Part shown: piece after piece, positions 32,660-39,748 of the stretch
Position numbering within the stretch: position 1 is the stretch's first letter
Layout of the letters: each line of letters begins with the position of its first letter
Assembly: GCA_035318925.1 (NCBI GenBank)
Contig: DATHDS010000016.1
Coordinates: forward strand, 4,654 to 68,653
Origin: VAXT01 sp035318925
GTDB taxonomy: Bacteria; Actinomycetota; Thermoleophilia; Gaiellales; Gaiellaceae
DNA: 64,000 nucleotides
Direction: 5' to 3'
Translations under genes and position numbers: made by a program
The notes under the pieces: model-generated
The model's database searches: none
What the model saw: the letters and a program-made list of their open reading frames with translations, nothing else
Told to the model about the DNA's origin: nothing

Positions 32660-32911
32660 CTGCTCGAGCTTGCGTGCGAGCTCCGCGCAGGCAGGACGCC
32701 GAGCCGCCAGCTCGTTGCGACGACAGCCGACTGGGTCTGGCTGGAGATCGCGGAGACGCTGACCGGCGCCGTCGTCCAGGCCCGGATGCGGGAGGTGCCG
32801 CATGCCGAGGACGCGCTCAACGATCTCGAGACCCACAGCTGGCGAAGCCCGCTCGTCCGAGTCGTCGTCCTGCGCCTTGCCGATGAGCTTGCCGCCGAGC
32901 TCTCGCGATGA
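32660..32911 (+). pseudogene. Start-less coding remnant or gene with CTG start
   Basis: A frame with strongly coding third-position GC reads LLELACELRAGRTPSRQLVA, then ADWVWLEIAETLTGAVVQAR, then ETHSWRSPLVRVVVLRLADE, ending AAELSR at TGA 32909-32911. No ATG, GTG or TTG opens it; CTG 32660 is the only plausible start. The rest of the 32502-32972 gap shows nothing convincing. Probably a truncated gene; no family recognised. Confidence 0.4.
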
Positions 32912-32972
32912 GCCTGGGCCTGACCGGCACGAGTGTCTAGTCGTAGTTACACTTAGTTTGTGCGAGTAATCA

Positions 32973-33173
32973 GTGACCGGACGGCAGCTCCTGAGGCGCC
33001 TCAAGAAGCTCGGGTGCGAAGAGGTCAGGCAGCGCGGCTCACACATCCGCGTGCGCTGTGGGCGCTGTGAGACAACGGTCCCTGTTCATGCAGGCAAGGA
33101 TCTGCCGCCGGGAACGCTACGAGCGATCGAGCGCGATCTCGAGCCATGTCTAGGAAAGCAGGTACTGCGCTGA
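32973..33173 (+). CDS. hicA: HicA-type mRNA interferase toxin
   Basis: 66 aa from GTG 32973. The dsRBD-like HicA fold: TGRQLLRRLKKLGCEEVRQR, then GSHIRVRCGR with the catalytic His, then VPVHAGKDLPPGTLRAIERD. Cleaves mRNA and tmRNA. hicA precedes and overlaps hicB by 28 nt. Upstream TTACAC...AGTAA elements (32946-32969) may be the operator. Confidence 0.9.
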   Translation: MTGRQLLRRLKKLGCEEVRQRGSHIRVRCGRCETTVPVHAGKDLPPGTLRAIERDLEPCLGKQVLR

Positions 33174-33562
33174 GTGCCGGCAAGTATCGAGTGATCTTGG
33201 AGCGAGACGAGAGTGGGGCGTGGATCGCGCGCGTTCCAAGCGTCCGTCGTTGCCACACCCATGGGCGGACGCTTCAGCAGACTCGCCGACGTATCCGGGA
33301 AGCCCTCGGTCTCTGGGTCGAGGATGCGGACACAGCTGAACTGGTCGAGGACATTCGTCTTCCCGCGCGTGTCCGTGGGGAGCTCGACCGCACCCGCGCA
33401 TCTCGCCGACTGGCCAGGCAAGAGGGGGAGCGGGCGCAGGAGGCGATGAGGACGGCTGCCCGGACGCTCGTTGACGAGGTCGGCCTAGGACTCCGCGATG
33501 CAGGCGAGCTGCTCGAGGTCTCCCATCAGCGCGTTGCGCAGCTTGTCCGATCGACTGCTTGA
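33146..33562 (+). CDS. hicB: HicB-type antitoxin with HTH
   Basis: 138 aa. The degenerate RNase H-like HicB domain (YRVILERDESGAWIARVPSV, GRTLQQTRRRIREALGLWVE) is followed by a helix-turn-helix near the C-terminus (GLGLRDAGELLEVSHQRVAQ), the likely DNA-binding part for autorepression. Partner of the preceding HicA. Confidence 0.87.
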   Translation: MSRKAGTALSAGKYRVILERDESGAWIARVPSVRRCHTHGRTLQQTRRRIREALGLWVEDADTAELVEDIRLPARVRGELDRTRASRRLARQEGERAQEAMRTAARTLVDEVGLGLRDAGELLEVSHQRVAQLVRSTA

Positions 33563-33570
33563 GTCCGGCA

Positions 33571-34707
33571 TCAGACCGACGTCAGTGCAGCTGCCAGCCG
33601 CTCGAGCCCGGTCTCGAGCACCTCGTCCGTGATCGCGAGCGAGAGCCGCGCCCAGCCCGTGCCGCGCGAGCCGAAGCCTTCGCCGGGCGCGATCGCGACC
33701 CGGTGCTCGGCCAGGAGGAGCTCCGGGGTGAGGCCCTCCGGCAGCTCCCACCAGAGGTAGAACGAGCCCTCGCACTCGAGGTCGGGCAGAAGCTCGCGCA
33801 CGCGCTCGCGCCGCCGGCGGTAGGTGTCGACGCGCTCGGCGACCGAGTCCTGCGGCCCGGTCAGCGCCGCGATGCCCGCATGCTGGACCGGCGCGAAGAT
33901 CCCGACGCGCATGTGGTCGGCGAGCAGGTCGAGACGGGCGACGATCTCGGCGTTGCCGACGACGAAGCCGAGCCGCCAGCCGGCCATCCCGTAGGTCTTC
34001 GACATCGAGAACATCTCGACGCCGACCTCGCGCGCGCCCGGCTCGGCGAGGAACGACTGAGGCGTGCGCCCGTCGAAGACGATGTCCCCGTAGGCGAAGT
34101 CGTGGACGACCGCGGCTCCGGTCTCCTGCGCGTAGGCGACCGCGGCCGCGAAGGTGCCCTCGTGCACGCAGACCGCGCAGGGGTTCGAGGGGAAGTTCAG
34201 GAAGATCGCGGCGACGTCGTCGCGAGGCGCAGCGGCGAAGTCGGGCGCCCAGCCGGCGTCGCGGTCGAGCGGCACATACCCGGTGCGGGCACCGGCGAGC
34301 GCGGGCCCGGAGGGATAGTCGGGGTAATAAGGGTCGGGCAGAACAATCGTCGATCCACGCTCGGCGAGCACAAGCGCGAGCTCGCAGATCGCAGTCTTCG
34401 TCCCCGGCATGATCGTGACCTCGGAGTGCGGGTCGAGCTCGACGCCGTAGAGCGCGGAGTAGCGATCCGCAATCGCCTCGCGCAGCGCGGGCAACCCGCG
34501 AAAGGGCGGGTACCCGTGCGCGGAGGGCTCGTTCGCCGCCGCAGCGAGCGCGTCGATCACATGCTGAGGCGGCCCGACCTCAGGATTCCCACGCCCAAGA
34601 TCAACGAGCGGCTCCCCTTCGAGGGCAGCGGCCGCAGAGACGCGGGCAAGCAGCGCCGTGAAGTACTGCTGGGGAAGCCGCTCGAGCCGGTCGGGGGCAC
34701 GCCGCAT
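33571..34707 (-). CDS. PLP-dependent aminotransferase, class I/II (DapL/DapC-like)
   Basis: 378 aa from ATG 34707. Fold-type I motifs: LGRGNPEVGPPQHVIDAL, HGYPPFRGLPALREAI, the Asn of FLNFPSNPCAVC, the Asp of VHDFAYGDIVFDG, and the Schiff-base Lys in EMFSMSKTYGMAGWRLGF. These patterns resemble LL-diaminopimelate and N-succinyl-diaminopimelate aminotransferases, but the exact substrate is not settled. A metabolic gene inside the toxin-antitoxin region. Confidence 0.88.
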   Translation of the reverse strand: MRRAPDRLERLPQQYFTALLARVSAAAALEGEPLVDLGRGNPEVGPPQHVIDALAAAANEPSAHGYPPFRGLPALREAIADRYSALYGVELDPHSEVTIMPGTKTAICELALVLAERGSTIVLPDPYYPDYPSGPALAGARTGYVPLDRDAGWAPDFAAAPRDDVAAIFLNFPSNPCAVCVHEGTFAAAVAYAQETGAAVVHDFAYGDIVFDGRTPQSFLAEPGAREVGVEMFSMSKTYGMAGWRLGFVVGNAEIVARLDLLADHMRVGIFAPVQHAGIAALTGPQDSVAERVDTYRRRRERVRELLPDLECEGSFYLWWELPEGLTPELLLAEHRVAIAPGEGFGSRGTGWARLSLAITDEVLETGLERLAAALTSV

Positions 34708-34776
34708 CGACCGATCGTAGTCCTCCGAGCCCACTCCGCAAGCGTGTATCCAAGAGGGACAGAATACGATTCAGGC

Positions 34777-35022
34777 ATGGCCAAGTTCAGGATTGCCGGA
34801 GACCCTCGCATTGGCAGGCAGGCCGAAGCCCTGCGACCGCATATGGGCAAGTGGATCGCGCTTGCCGGGCCAACAGACGTACTCGTCGCTGCCGACACCC
34901 CACAGGAGGTGCTCGCCTGGCTCGCCCGGCACGAGCGCCGCGCACGCTACGGCATGTTCCGGGTTCCCGTCTCGCTCGCAGAGGCTGAGGGCGCCGCAGC
35001 CGATTCCTCGAGTTCGACCTGA
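34777..35022 (+). CDS. DUF5678-like small protein
   Basis: 81 aa. PHMGKWIALAGPTDVLVAAD followed by TPQEVLAWLARHERR matches the GKWVAL...VvaaGdt.eEVl pattern of DUF5678, whose genes often neighbour aspartic-protease-like or toxin genes. No protease partner is convincing here; the 126 nt downstream have no clear gene. Confidence 0.6.
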   Translation: MAKFRIAGDPRIGRQAEALRPHMGKWIALAGPTDVLVAADTPQEVLAWLARHERRARYGMFRVPVSLAEAEGAAADSSSST

Positions 35023-35148
35023 AAGTTCCGAGACGACCACTGGACGTCGTGCATAACGGCCATGACCGCGCTGCGTTGACGATTGCCGGCGTCCGCTACG
35101 ACGCTCCGGTCAGCTTCTGGATCCGTGGCCGTACGCCGAATCAATCAT

Positions 35149-35526
35149 CTAGCGGCGCCGTCTGCCGCCGATCCGCTCGGCGACTTCGGGATGCACGATG
35201 CCGAGCAGGCCGTGGACCTGCGTCACCTCCAGGAGCCCGATGGCAATCCCGCGCATCTGCCTCGGCGTGAGCGCTCCGGTTTGCTCGACGAGCAGGCTCT
35301 CGTGCAGACTCGTCAGCTCGCCGCAGATGGCGATTACCCGCGGCTGATCTGAGATGAGCGGGAAGCCCGGACCAGGGTCGCGCCGCGGGCTCGCCGAGAG
35401 TCGGACCGTTAGTACGCTTGGGAAAATCTCGTTCCAGCCGTTCTCGGAGACGACGGCGACGCGCTTGTGCTCGTCGAGCCCGATGTCGGCCCACCAGATC
35501 TGGCCCCAGCGAGCCCTCCCGGGCAT
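35149..35526 (-). CDS. MazF/PemK-family toxin
   Basis: 125 aa. The PemK-like barrel: MPGRARWGQIWWADIG, then RVAVVSENGWNEIFPSVLTV, then PRVIAICGELTSLHES with the conserved Glu-Leu-Thr, and a C-terminal LTPRQMRGIAIGLLEV helix. Sequence-specific endoribonuclease. Three nt separate it from the upstream antitoxin. Confidence 0.87.
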   Translation of the reverse strand: MPGRARWGQIWWADIGLDEHKRVAVVSENGWNEIFPSVLTVRLSASPRRDPGPGFPLISDQPRVIAICGELTSLHESLLVEQTGALTPRQMRGIAIGLLEVTQVHGLLGIVHPEVAERIGGRRRR

Positions 35527-35529
35527 CGG

Positions 35530-35799
35530 CTACTCGTCCCGGAAGAGGCCGGCCTTGACGGATGCTCGCAGGGCGGCCTCGGGAAAGACGCCCATCTCGG
35601 GGTCGTTCGCCCAGCGGCGGTAGGTCTCGAGCCGCCTCACGTCGATCTCTCGCTCCAGCGCGGTCTGGTAGCCCAAGCGGGCGTAGGCACGCAGGCGCTC
35701 CGACTCAGAGCTGTCTCGTGGTATGGCCAATCGCTTCGGCGCCTCCCGGATCGCCGCCTCCAGTGCGTCGTCGATCGTGATCGTCAGTCGCTTTGCCAT
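35530..35799 (-). CDS. Ribbon-helix-helix antitoxin for MazF
   Basis: 89 aa from ATG 35799. AKRLTITIDDALEAAIREAP is the DNA-contacting strand and helix 1; SSESERLRAYARLGYQTALE the second helix. A hydrophobic C-terminal stretch (FPEAALRASVKAGLFRDE) would occupy the toxin groove. Direct repeats lie just upstream. Confidence 0.85.
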   Translation of the reverse strand: MAKRLTITIDDALEAAIREAPKRLAIPRDSSESERLRAYARLGYQTALEREIDVRRLETYRRWANDPEMGVFPEAALRASVKAGLFRDE

Positions 35800-35801
35800 T
35801 G

Positions 35802-35820
35802 TGATGCACAAATGATGCAC
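35802..35820 (-). promoter_or_regulatory. Operator direct repeats of the RHH/MazF locus
   Basis: TGATGCAC occurs twice on the plus strand (35802-35809 and 35813-35820, 11-bp spacing, one helical turn), immediately before the antitoxin ATG, with related CGCATCA and GTGCA elements just beyond. The helical phasing fits cooperative RHH dimer binding. Confidence 0.6.
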
Positions 35821-35987
35821 CAATCGCATCAGAAGTGCAACAACACACGGCCAGGGCCCGGCGCGCTTGACTCCGTGGAGCGCGGCGGCGCGCGCCGAGT
35901 CCGTCCCGGTCGGCCGCTTCATTTCTTACGTGGCTCTCTTGCACTAGTCCCTTTGGTACGATACCGTCAGTAGTATCATGTTCGCCC

Positions 35988-36251
35988 GTGGACTTCACCG
36001 AGACGCTCGCCTCCCTCAAGCAGCGCCGTCGGAGTGTCCGGCCTGGCGAGATGCACGCGCTGCTAACCGAGGCGGGCTTCGACCGGCGGTACGGCAAGGG
36101 CGACCACTGGGTCTACACCCATCCACGCCGTCAGTTCCCATTGACCATCGACCCGAGGAACCCGCTGTTACCCGCCTACGTATCCAAGGCCATTCGCGCC
36201 ATCGAGGAGGTGCTCACAGATGAGTCAGACGAAGGACACGAGAACGCTTGA
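35988..36251 (+). CDS. hicA: HicA-like toxin (second hicAB locus)
   Basis: 87 aa from GTG 35988. An N-terminal helix extension (DFTETLASLKQRRRSVRPGE) precedes the HicA core (MHALLTEAGFDRRYGKGDHW, VYTHPRRQFPLTIDPRNP, YVSKAIRAIEEVL). The catalytic His lies in GDHWVY rather than the usual GSH. Upstream, GGTA/TACC and GATAC/GTATC pairs (35955-35977) form a likely operator. Confidence 0.82.
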   Translation: MDFTETLASLKQRRRSVRPGEMHALLTEAGFDRRYGKGDHWVYTHPRRQFPLTIDPRNPLLPAYVSKAIRAIEEVLTDESDEGHENA

Positions 36252-36630
36252 CGACTACCTGGCTCTCCCGTACACGATCGAGCTCGTCCGCGATGAGGAC
36301 GACGAGGGAAACGCCGGCTATGTCGCCGAGGTCGAGGAACTGCCGGGCTGCCTGAGCCAAGGCGCGACGCCAGAAGGAGCGATCCGGAACATCTTCGATG
36401 CGATGGAGGGCTGGCTCTCCGTCGCGCTCGAGGACGGAAAGGCGATCCCCGAGCCGCGGGCCGGTAAGAACTACAGCGGCCGCTTCCTGCTGCGGATCCC
36501 GCAGACCCTCCATGCCGAGCTTGCGCGCGAGGCCGAGCGAGAGGGCGTGAGCCTGAACCAGTACGCGGCGACCACGCTCGCACGCGCCGTTGGGCGCGTC
36601 GAGACGGCGGCGGCGCGCGCCGGGTCCTAG
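36220..36630 (+). CDS. hicB: HicB-type antitoxin (second hicAB locus)
   Basis: 136 aa. HicB domain: YLALPYTIELVRDEDDEGNA, then YVAEVEELPGCLSQGATPEG. The C-terminus is an Arc/RHH type DNA-binding domain (SGRFLLRIPQTLHAELAREA, GVSLNQYAATTLARAV), unlike the HTH of the HicB at 33146. Overlaps hicA by 32 nt. Confidence 0.9.
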   Translation: MSQTKDTRTLDDYLALPYTIELVRDEDDEGNAGYVAEVEELPGCLSQGATPEGAIRNIFDAMEGWLSVALEDGKAIPEPRAGKNYSGRFLLRIPQTLHAELAREAEREGVSLNQYAATTLARAVGRVETAAARAGS

Positions 36631-36641
36631 AATCGACGCTC

Positions 36642-37541
36642 TTGCGAGACGAGGACGTCCGTACCGCCTGCATGGCGCGCCTCTCACTCCTCGTCGCCGA
36701 ATTCGGCGAGGACATTCCCTATGCCGGTGCACTTGCGAACGGCTTCCCGTTTCGCGGAGCCCGCGTACCGTTCCTCAACTACCAGAAGGGCATCTACCGG
36801 GCTGCGGTCCAGAAAGGGCCCGCCGCGCTCTCGATCCAGACCTCATCGAAGTCGCCGTACGACGACGAGGTGATCGCCGATGGATTCCTGTACGCGTATC
36901 GCGCCGGCGACATCGATCAGCCCGACAACCGTGCGCTTCGAGCGGCGCACGAACTCCAGGTTCCGCTCATCTACTTCATCGGGACGAGACCCGGTTGGTA
37001 CAAGCCGGTCTTCCCGTGCTTCGTGCGCAAGGACGATCCTGGGGCGCGCATGGTCCTCGTGACACCGGGCGCGCTGCGAGGCCCAGTCGACGAGCCGGAC
37101 CCCGTCCCGCTCGAGGATCCGCTCGAACGGCGTTATGCGGTCCGCGAGACCCGCGTTCGACTGCACCAGGCGCGCTTCCGCGGTCGCGTCGTCCCGGCGT
37201 ACAGCAGCCAGTGCGCGATCTGCACGTTGAAGGAGCTACGTCTTCTCGACGCGGCGCACATCCTGGCCGACCTCGAAGGGGCCGGCGAGCCGACGGTGCA
37301 GAACGGCCTCAGCCTCTGCGCGATTCATCACCGGGCGTTCGACCAGAACCTCGTCGGTGTTTCCCCTGATTACAAGGTTCACGTCTCGCGGCGCCTCCTC
37401 GAGGACGAGGACGGCCCGATGCTCGACCTGCTCAAAGGATCGCACCAGGTGGCGCTGCACGTTCCGAAGCGGGCGGCGGATCGACCGGATCGAGACCGCC
37501 TGGACGCCCGATTCGCGCGGTTTGTCGAGTACGCCTCTTGA
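36642..37541 (+). CDS. HNH endonuclease, putative restriction enzyme
   Basis: 299 aa from TTG 36642. The C-terminal HNH domain (about 180-250) reads CAICTLKELRLLDAAHILAD with the two Cys and first His, then NGLSLCAIHHRAFD with Cys and metal His. The N-terminal 150 residues (PFRGARVPFLNYQKGIYRAA, YAYRAGDIDQPDNRALRAAH, LIYFIGTRPGWYKPVFPCFV) resemble the recognition half of predicted SRA-like/HNH restriction endonucleases (COG3440 type). If so it would cut modified DNA; inference. Stands between toxin-antitoxin pairs upstream of the large helicase block. Confidence 0.82.
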   Translation: MRDEDVRTACMARLSLLVAEFGEDIPYAGALANGFPFRGARVPFLNYQKGIYRAAVQKGPAALSIQTSSKSPYDDEVIADGFLYAYRAGDIDQPDNRALRAAHELQVPLIYFIGTRPGWYKPVFPCFVRKDDPGARMVLVTPGALRGPVDEPDPVPLEDPLERRYAVRETRVRLHQARFRGRVVPAYSSQCAICTLKELRLLDAAHILADLEGAGEPTVQNGLSLCAIHHRAFDQNLVGVSPDYKVHVSRRLLEDEDGPMLDLLKGSHQVALHVPKRAADRPDRDRLDARFARFVEYAS

Positions 37542-37546
37542 CGTTT

Positions 37547-37562
37547 TAACGCTATAACGCTA
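37547..37562 (+). promoter_or_regulatory. Tandem 8-bp repeat before RHH/PIN locus
   Basis: TAACGCTA occurs twice in perfect tandem in an AT-rich patch 11 nt before the antitoxin ATG at 37574. Likely an RHH operator and/or -10 region. Confidence 0.55.
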
Positions 37563-37573
37563 AATTGAGCTAG

Positions 37574-37816
37574 ATGGCTCGGTCAAAAGCAACGGTCTAC
37601 CTCGATCCTGACGTACTCCGCGCAACTCGCGTGCAGGCAGCTCGGACGGGGAAGCGCGACTCGGACGTCGTCGAGGAGGCGCTCCGCGAGTACCTCGGGC
37701 TCGCGCTTCTCCAGCGGATCTGGGAGAAGGCCGACCTCACAGAAGAAGAAGCGCTTGAGCTTGCCTACGACGAGCTGCACGCGATGCGCGCCGAGCGAGG
37801 CACGCCGGCGCAATAG
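37574..37816 (+). CDS. Ribbon-helix-helix antitoxin
   Basis: 80 aa. ARSKATVYLDPDVLRATRVQ and KRDSDVVEEALREYLGLALL make the RHH fold. A long helical C-terminus (KADLTEEEALELAYDELHAM) binds the toxin. The stop directly abuts the PIN start. Confidence 0.87.
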   Translation: MARSKATVYLDPDVLRATRVQAARTGKRDSDVVEEALREYLGLALLQRIWEKADLTEEEALELAYDELHAMRAERGTPAQ

Positions 37817-38233
37817 GTGCCGCGCGTCGTCATCGATCCGGGCGTCCTCGTCAGCGCGCTCATCTCGCGCACAGGGGCGCCCGCCCGTCTTCTGCGGCAC
37901 TGGCTCGACGGTGCGCTCGATCTTCTCGTCTCGCCCGCGCTTCTCTCAGAGCTCGAGAGGGTCCTGGCGCGCCCGAAGTTCGAGCGTCACTTCACGCACC
38001 GCGAGGCCGCTGCGTTCGTCGCGTTGCTACGGGAACGAGGCGTCGAACTCAACGATCCCGAGGAGGTAAAGGAACGGAGCCCCGACCCGGCGGACGACTA
38101 CTTGCTCGCCTTGGCAGAGAGCGGCGCCGCTGACGTGCTCATCTCCGGCGATCGACATCTGACCGAGCTCGTCGCGCCGCCAGTGCTAGTGCTAACGGCG
38201 CGAGAGCTTGTCGATCGGCTTGAGCGAACGTAG
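37817..38233 (+). CDS. PIN-family toxin (PIN_3 type)
   Basis: 138 aa from GTG 37817. PRVVIDPGVLVSALISRTGA (first Asp), LLVSPALLSELERVLARPKF (conserved Glu and the RPKF of this class), DPADDYLLALAESG and DVLISGDRHLTEL (closing acidic residues). This is the putative toxin-antitoxin PIN family that pairs with small RHH proteins. Confidence 0.9.
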   Translation: MPRVVIDPGVLVSALISRTGAPARLLRHWLDGALDLLVSPALLSELERVLARPKFERHFTHREAAAFVALLRERGVELNDPEEVKERSPDPADDYLLALAESGAADVLISGDRHLTELVAPPVLVLTARELVDRLERT

Positions 38234-38257
38234 TTCTCCGCGTTAGGTTCCCTCGAG

Positions 38258-38563
38258 ATGGAAAGGACCTTGAACGACCTTGCCGCAAGCGAACAGCCCG
38301 GTGCGCGTGGCGCCGCGGCGTTGATCGAAGCCGGCTTCGCCGAGCGCACCGAGCTTCGGGACCTCGCCCCGGGAAGCGTCACACGCACGCTTGCCGAGAC
38401 ATTCGCTCGCGAGCTCGCTGAGCTCTACGAGCGGCTCGAGGAGACCTACGAGAGTGCGTTCCTCGAGACCGCCACCGGCGAGAGCCTCGAGCTCCTCGTC
38501 GATGGGCTGTGCCCGCGCCGCCCGTGGTGGTGGCAGCTTTTCCGGCGCGGCTGGCGGCTATAG
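38258..38563 (+). CDS. Small protein resembling a phage baseplate J N-terminus
   Basis: 101 aa. GSVTRTLAETFARELAELYE, then ESAFLETATGESLELLVDGL, recalls the N-terminal segment of baseplate J/gp47-like proteins (helix, then 'FLETAxGxxLDxL', then G-x-x-R). The rest of a baseplate protein is missing and no other tail gene is nearby. Either an isolated fragment or a small protein of its own. Confidence 0.45.
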   Translation: MERTLNDLAASEQPGARGAAALIEAGFAERTELRDLAPGSVTRTLAETFARELAELYERLEETYESAFLETATGESLELLVDGLCPRRPWWWQLFRRGWRL

Positions 38564-38587
38564 CCTCGCAGCCGGGCGCGACCCGGG

Positions 38588-38899
38588 TCAGGAAGTTTCC
38601 GGCGGCGGCGCGACTCGAAGCCGTGGCAGCTCTTCATCGGGCGCCGCAAACGAAGCATCGCGCAACGGCCCTTCGAGCGGGCGAAAGCCAGGACAGTTGC
38701 AACGAGCGCTGCTCAGGGTCTGAAAGTCGCCGATTCGACGCGCGCACTCGGGAACCATCCCGCCGATGAAGACCTGCCGATGGTCTCCGCGCGGATGGCC
38801 GCAACGGTCGCACAAAGGCGAGTTCTGGCAGGCCGGGCAGACCAAGATTGGACTACCGGATCCCGGTACCGAGCGTCCACAATGCCGACAGATCGCCAT
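38588..38899 (-). CDS. Small zinc-ribbon protein
   Basis: 103 aa. CRHCGRSV and CPACQNSPLC make a four-Cys ribbon; DRCGHPRGDH adds a Cys/His pair, and SARCNCPGF a further CxC. Likely structural zinc with an unknown partner. Convergent with the preceding gene by 25 nt. Confidence 0.65.
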   Translation of the reverse strand: MAICRHCGRSVPGSGSPILVCPACQNSPLCDRCGHPRGDHRQVFIGGMVPECARRIGDFQTLSSARCNCPGFRPLEGPLRDASFAAPDEELPRLRVAPPPETS

Positions 38900-38997
38900 A
38901 TCTCTGTAATCGGCAAAGAAGGCGTCTGCCCTGACTAGCAGCCTGCGTCTGCGGCGAGCGTCCTAGACGGCCTCTACAGCGGCGGAGGACGTCCCGG

Positions 38998-39456
38998 CTA
39001 GGTGACGTCTGTGCCGGAGGGAGGCCCTTTAGCCGGTGGAGCGAGGGCCTTCAGCTCCTTGAAGAAGTCGGGAGGGACTCGTGTGGCTATTTCGGCCCAA
39101 GCGCTCTGAAAGGCAGGAAGACTCTCGAGGTTGCCCCGGATTCCGGCACACCACTCGTCAAGCGTTGATTCACGTACTCGCTTGGAGCGACCCAGGAAAA
39201 GCTGTTCATTACTGAGATCCACATAACGATAAAAGACGCGCAGCGTTTCTCTGTCGGGAGGCAGGGCTCCGTCTGTGAAGAAGGACTCAGCTGGTAGCTC
39301 GGCGAGGATTGAGCGGTATTCGCGGCACAGGTCATCCTCGAACGTAGTCCGCGCGTGCTCCTCCGCCTGTTTCAGCTCGCGCACGCCAATGAGGATGGCG
39401 AGTCCTGTCCCCACCACGCCAAGCGCGGTCGCTATTGAAACGATCTCATCGAACAT
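38998..39456 (-). CDS. Hypothetical membrane-anchored protein
   Basis: 152 aa. One N-terminal transmembrane helix (IVSIATALGVVGTGLAILIG) and a cytoplasmic helical part (FEDDLCREYRSILAELPAES, FYRYVDLSNEQLFLGRSKRV, LDEWCAGIRGNLESLPAFQS). Membrane helix plus E-x-R/W-rich helical domain is a frequent layout near defence loci, but no family is recognised. Divergent from the large defence operon. Confidence 0.6.
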   Translation of the reverse strand: MFDEIVSIATALGVVGTGLAILIGVRELKQAEEHARTTFEDDLCREYRSILAELPAESFFTDGALPPDRETLRVFYRYVDLSNEQLFLGRSKRVRESTLDEWCAGIRGNLESLPAFQSAWAEIATRVPPDFFKELKALAPPAKGPPSGTDVT

Positions 39457-39610
39457 GCCCTAAGGATCGCACCTTCTTTCCTTAACGGTCGGGCCTGTGT
39501 TGGGGTTAAGGCAATCGTTTCCGGGCTCGACTAGCCTCGGTTCCCCCTACCCACCCTGGCATGTCATTCTTGGCCAAGTGTTGACAACGGTAGGGGAGAA
39601 TGGCAACTCA

Positions 39611-39748
39611 GTGACCGATCTTCGAGCATGTGCATTCGCCCACCTCTGCCGCGATCTGCTCGGCGAGCCGGAGGCGCCACCTTCCGTGGAGTCGATCGGC
39701 CATTGGTGCCCCTTCAGCCTGGACCCCGCGGGTGTGGTCGCTCGATAG
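39611..39748 (+). CDS. Candidate small leader gene of the defence operon
   Basis: 45 aa from GTG 39611: TDLRACAFAHLCRDLLGEPE, then GHWCPFSLDPAGVVAR. The frame can be extended upstream to 39497. Its TAG overlaps the next GTG as TAGTG, the classic sign of translational coupling, and GGGGAG lies upstream at about 39592-39597. Too short to assign. Confidence 0.4.
   Translation: MTDLRACAFAHLCRDLLGEPEAPPSVESIGHWCPFSLDPAGVVAR

Noticed and set aside
35023..35148. A frame reading DLKVPRRPLDVVHNGHDRAA that might be an aspartic-protease-like partner of the DUF5678 gene
   Set aside because: No DTG/DSG catalytic motif and it runs into the antisense of the MazF gene.
38258..38563. Prophage tail region
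   Set aside because: Only one short baseplate-J-like fragment is present with no other structural gene.
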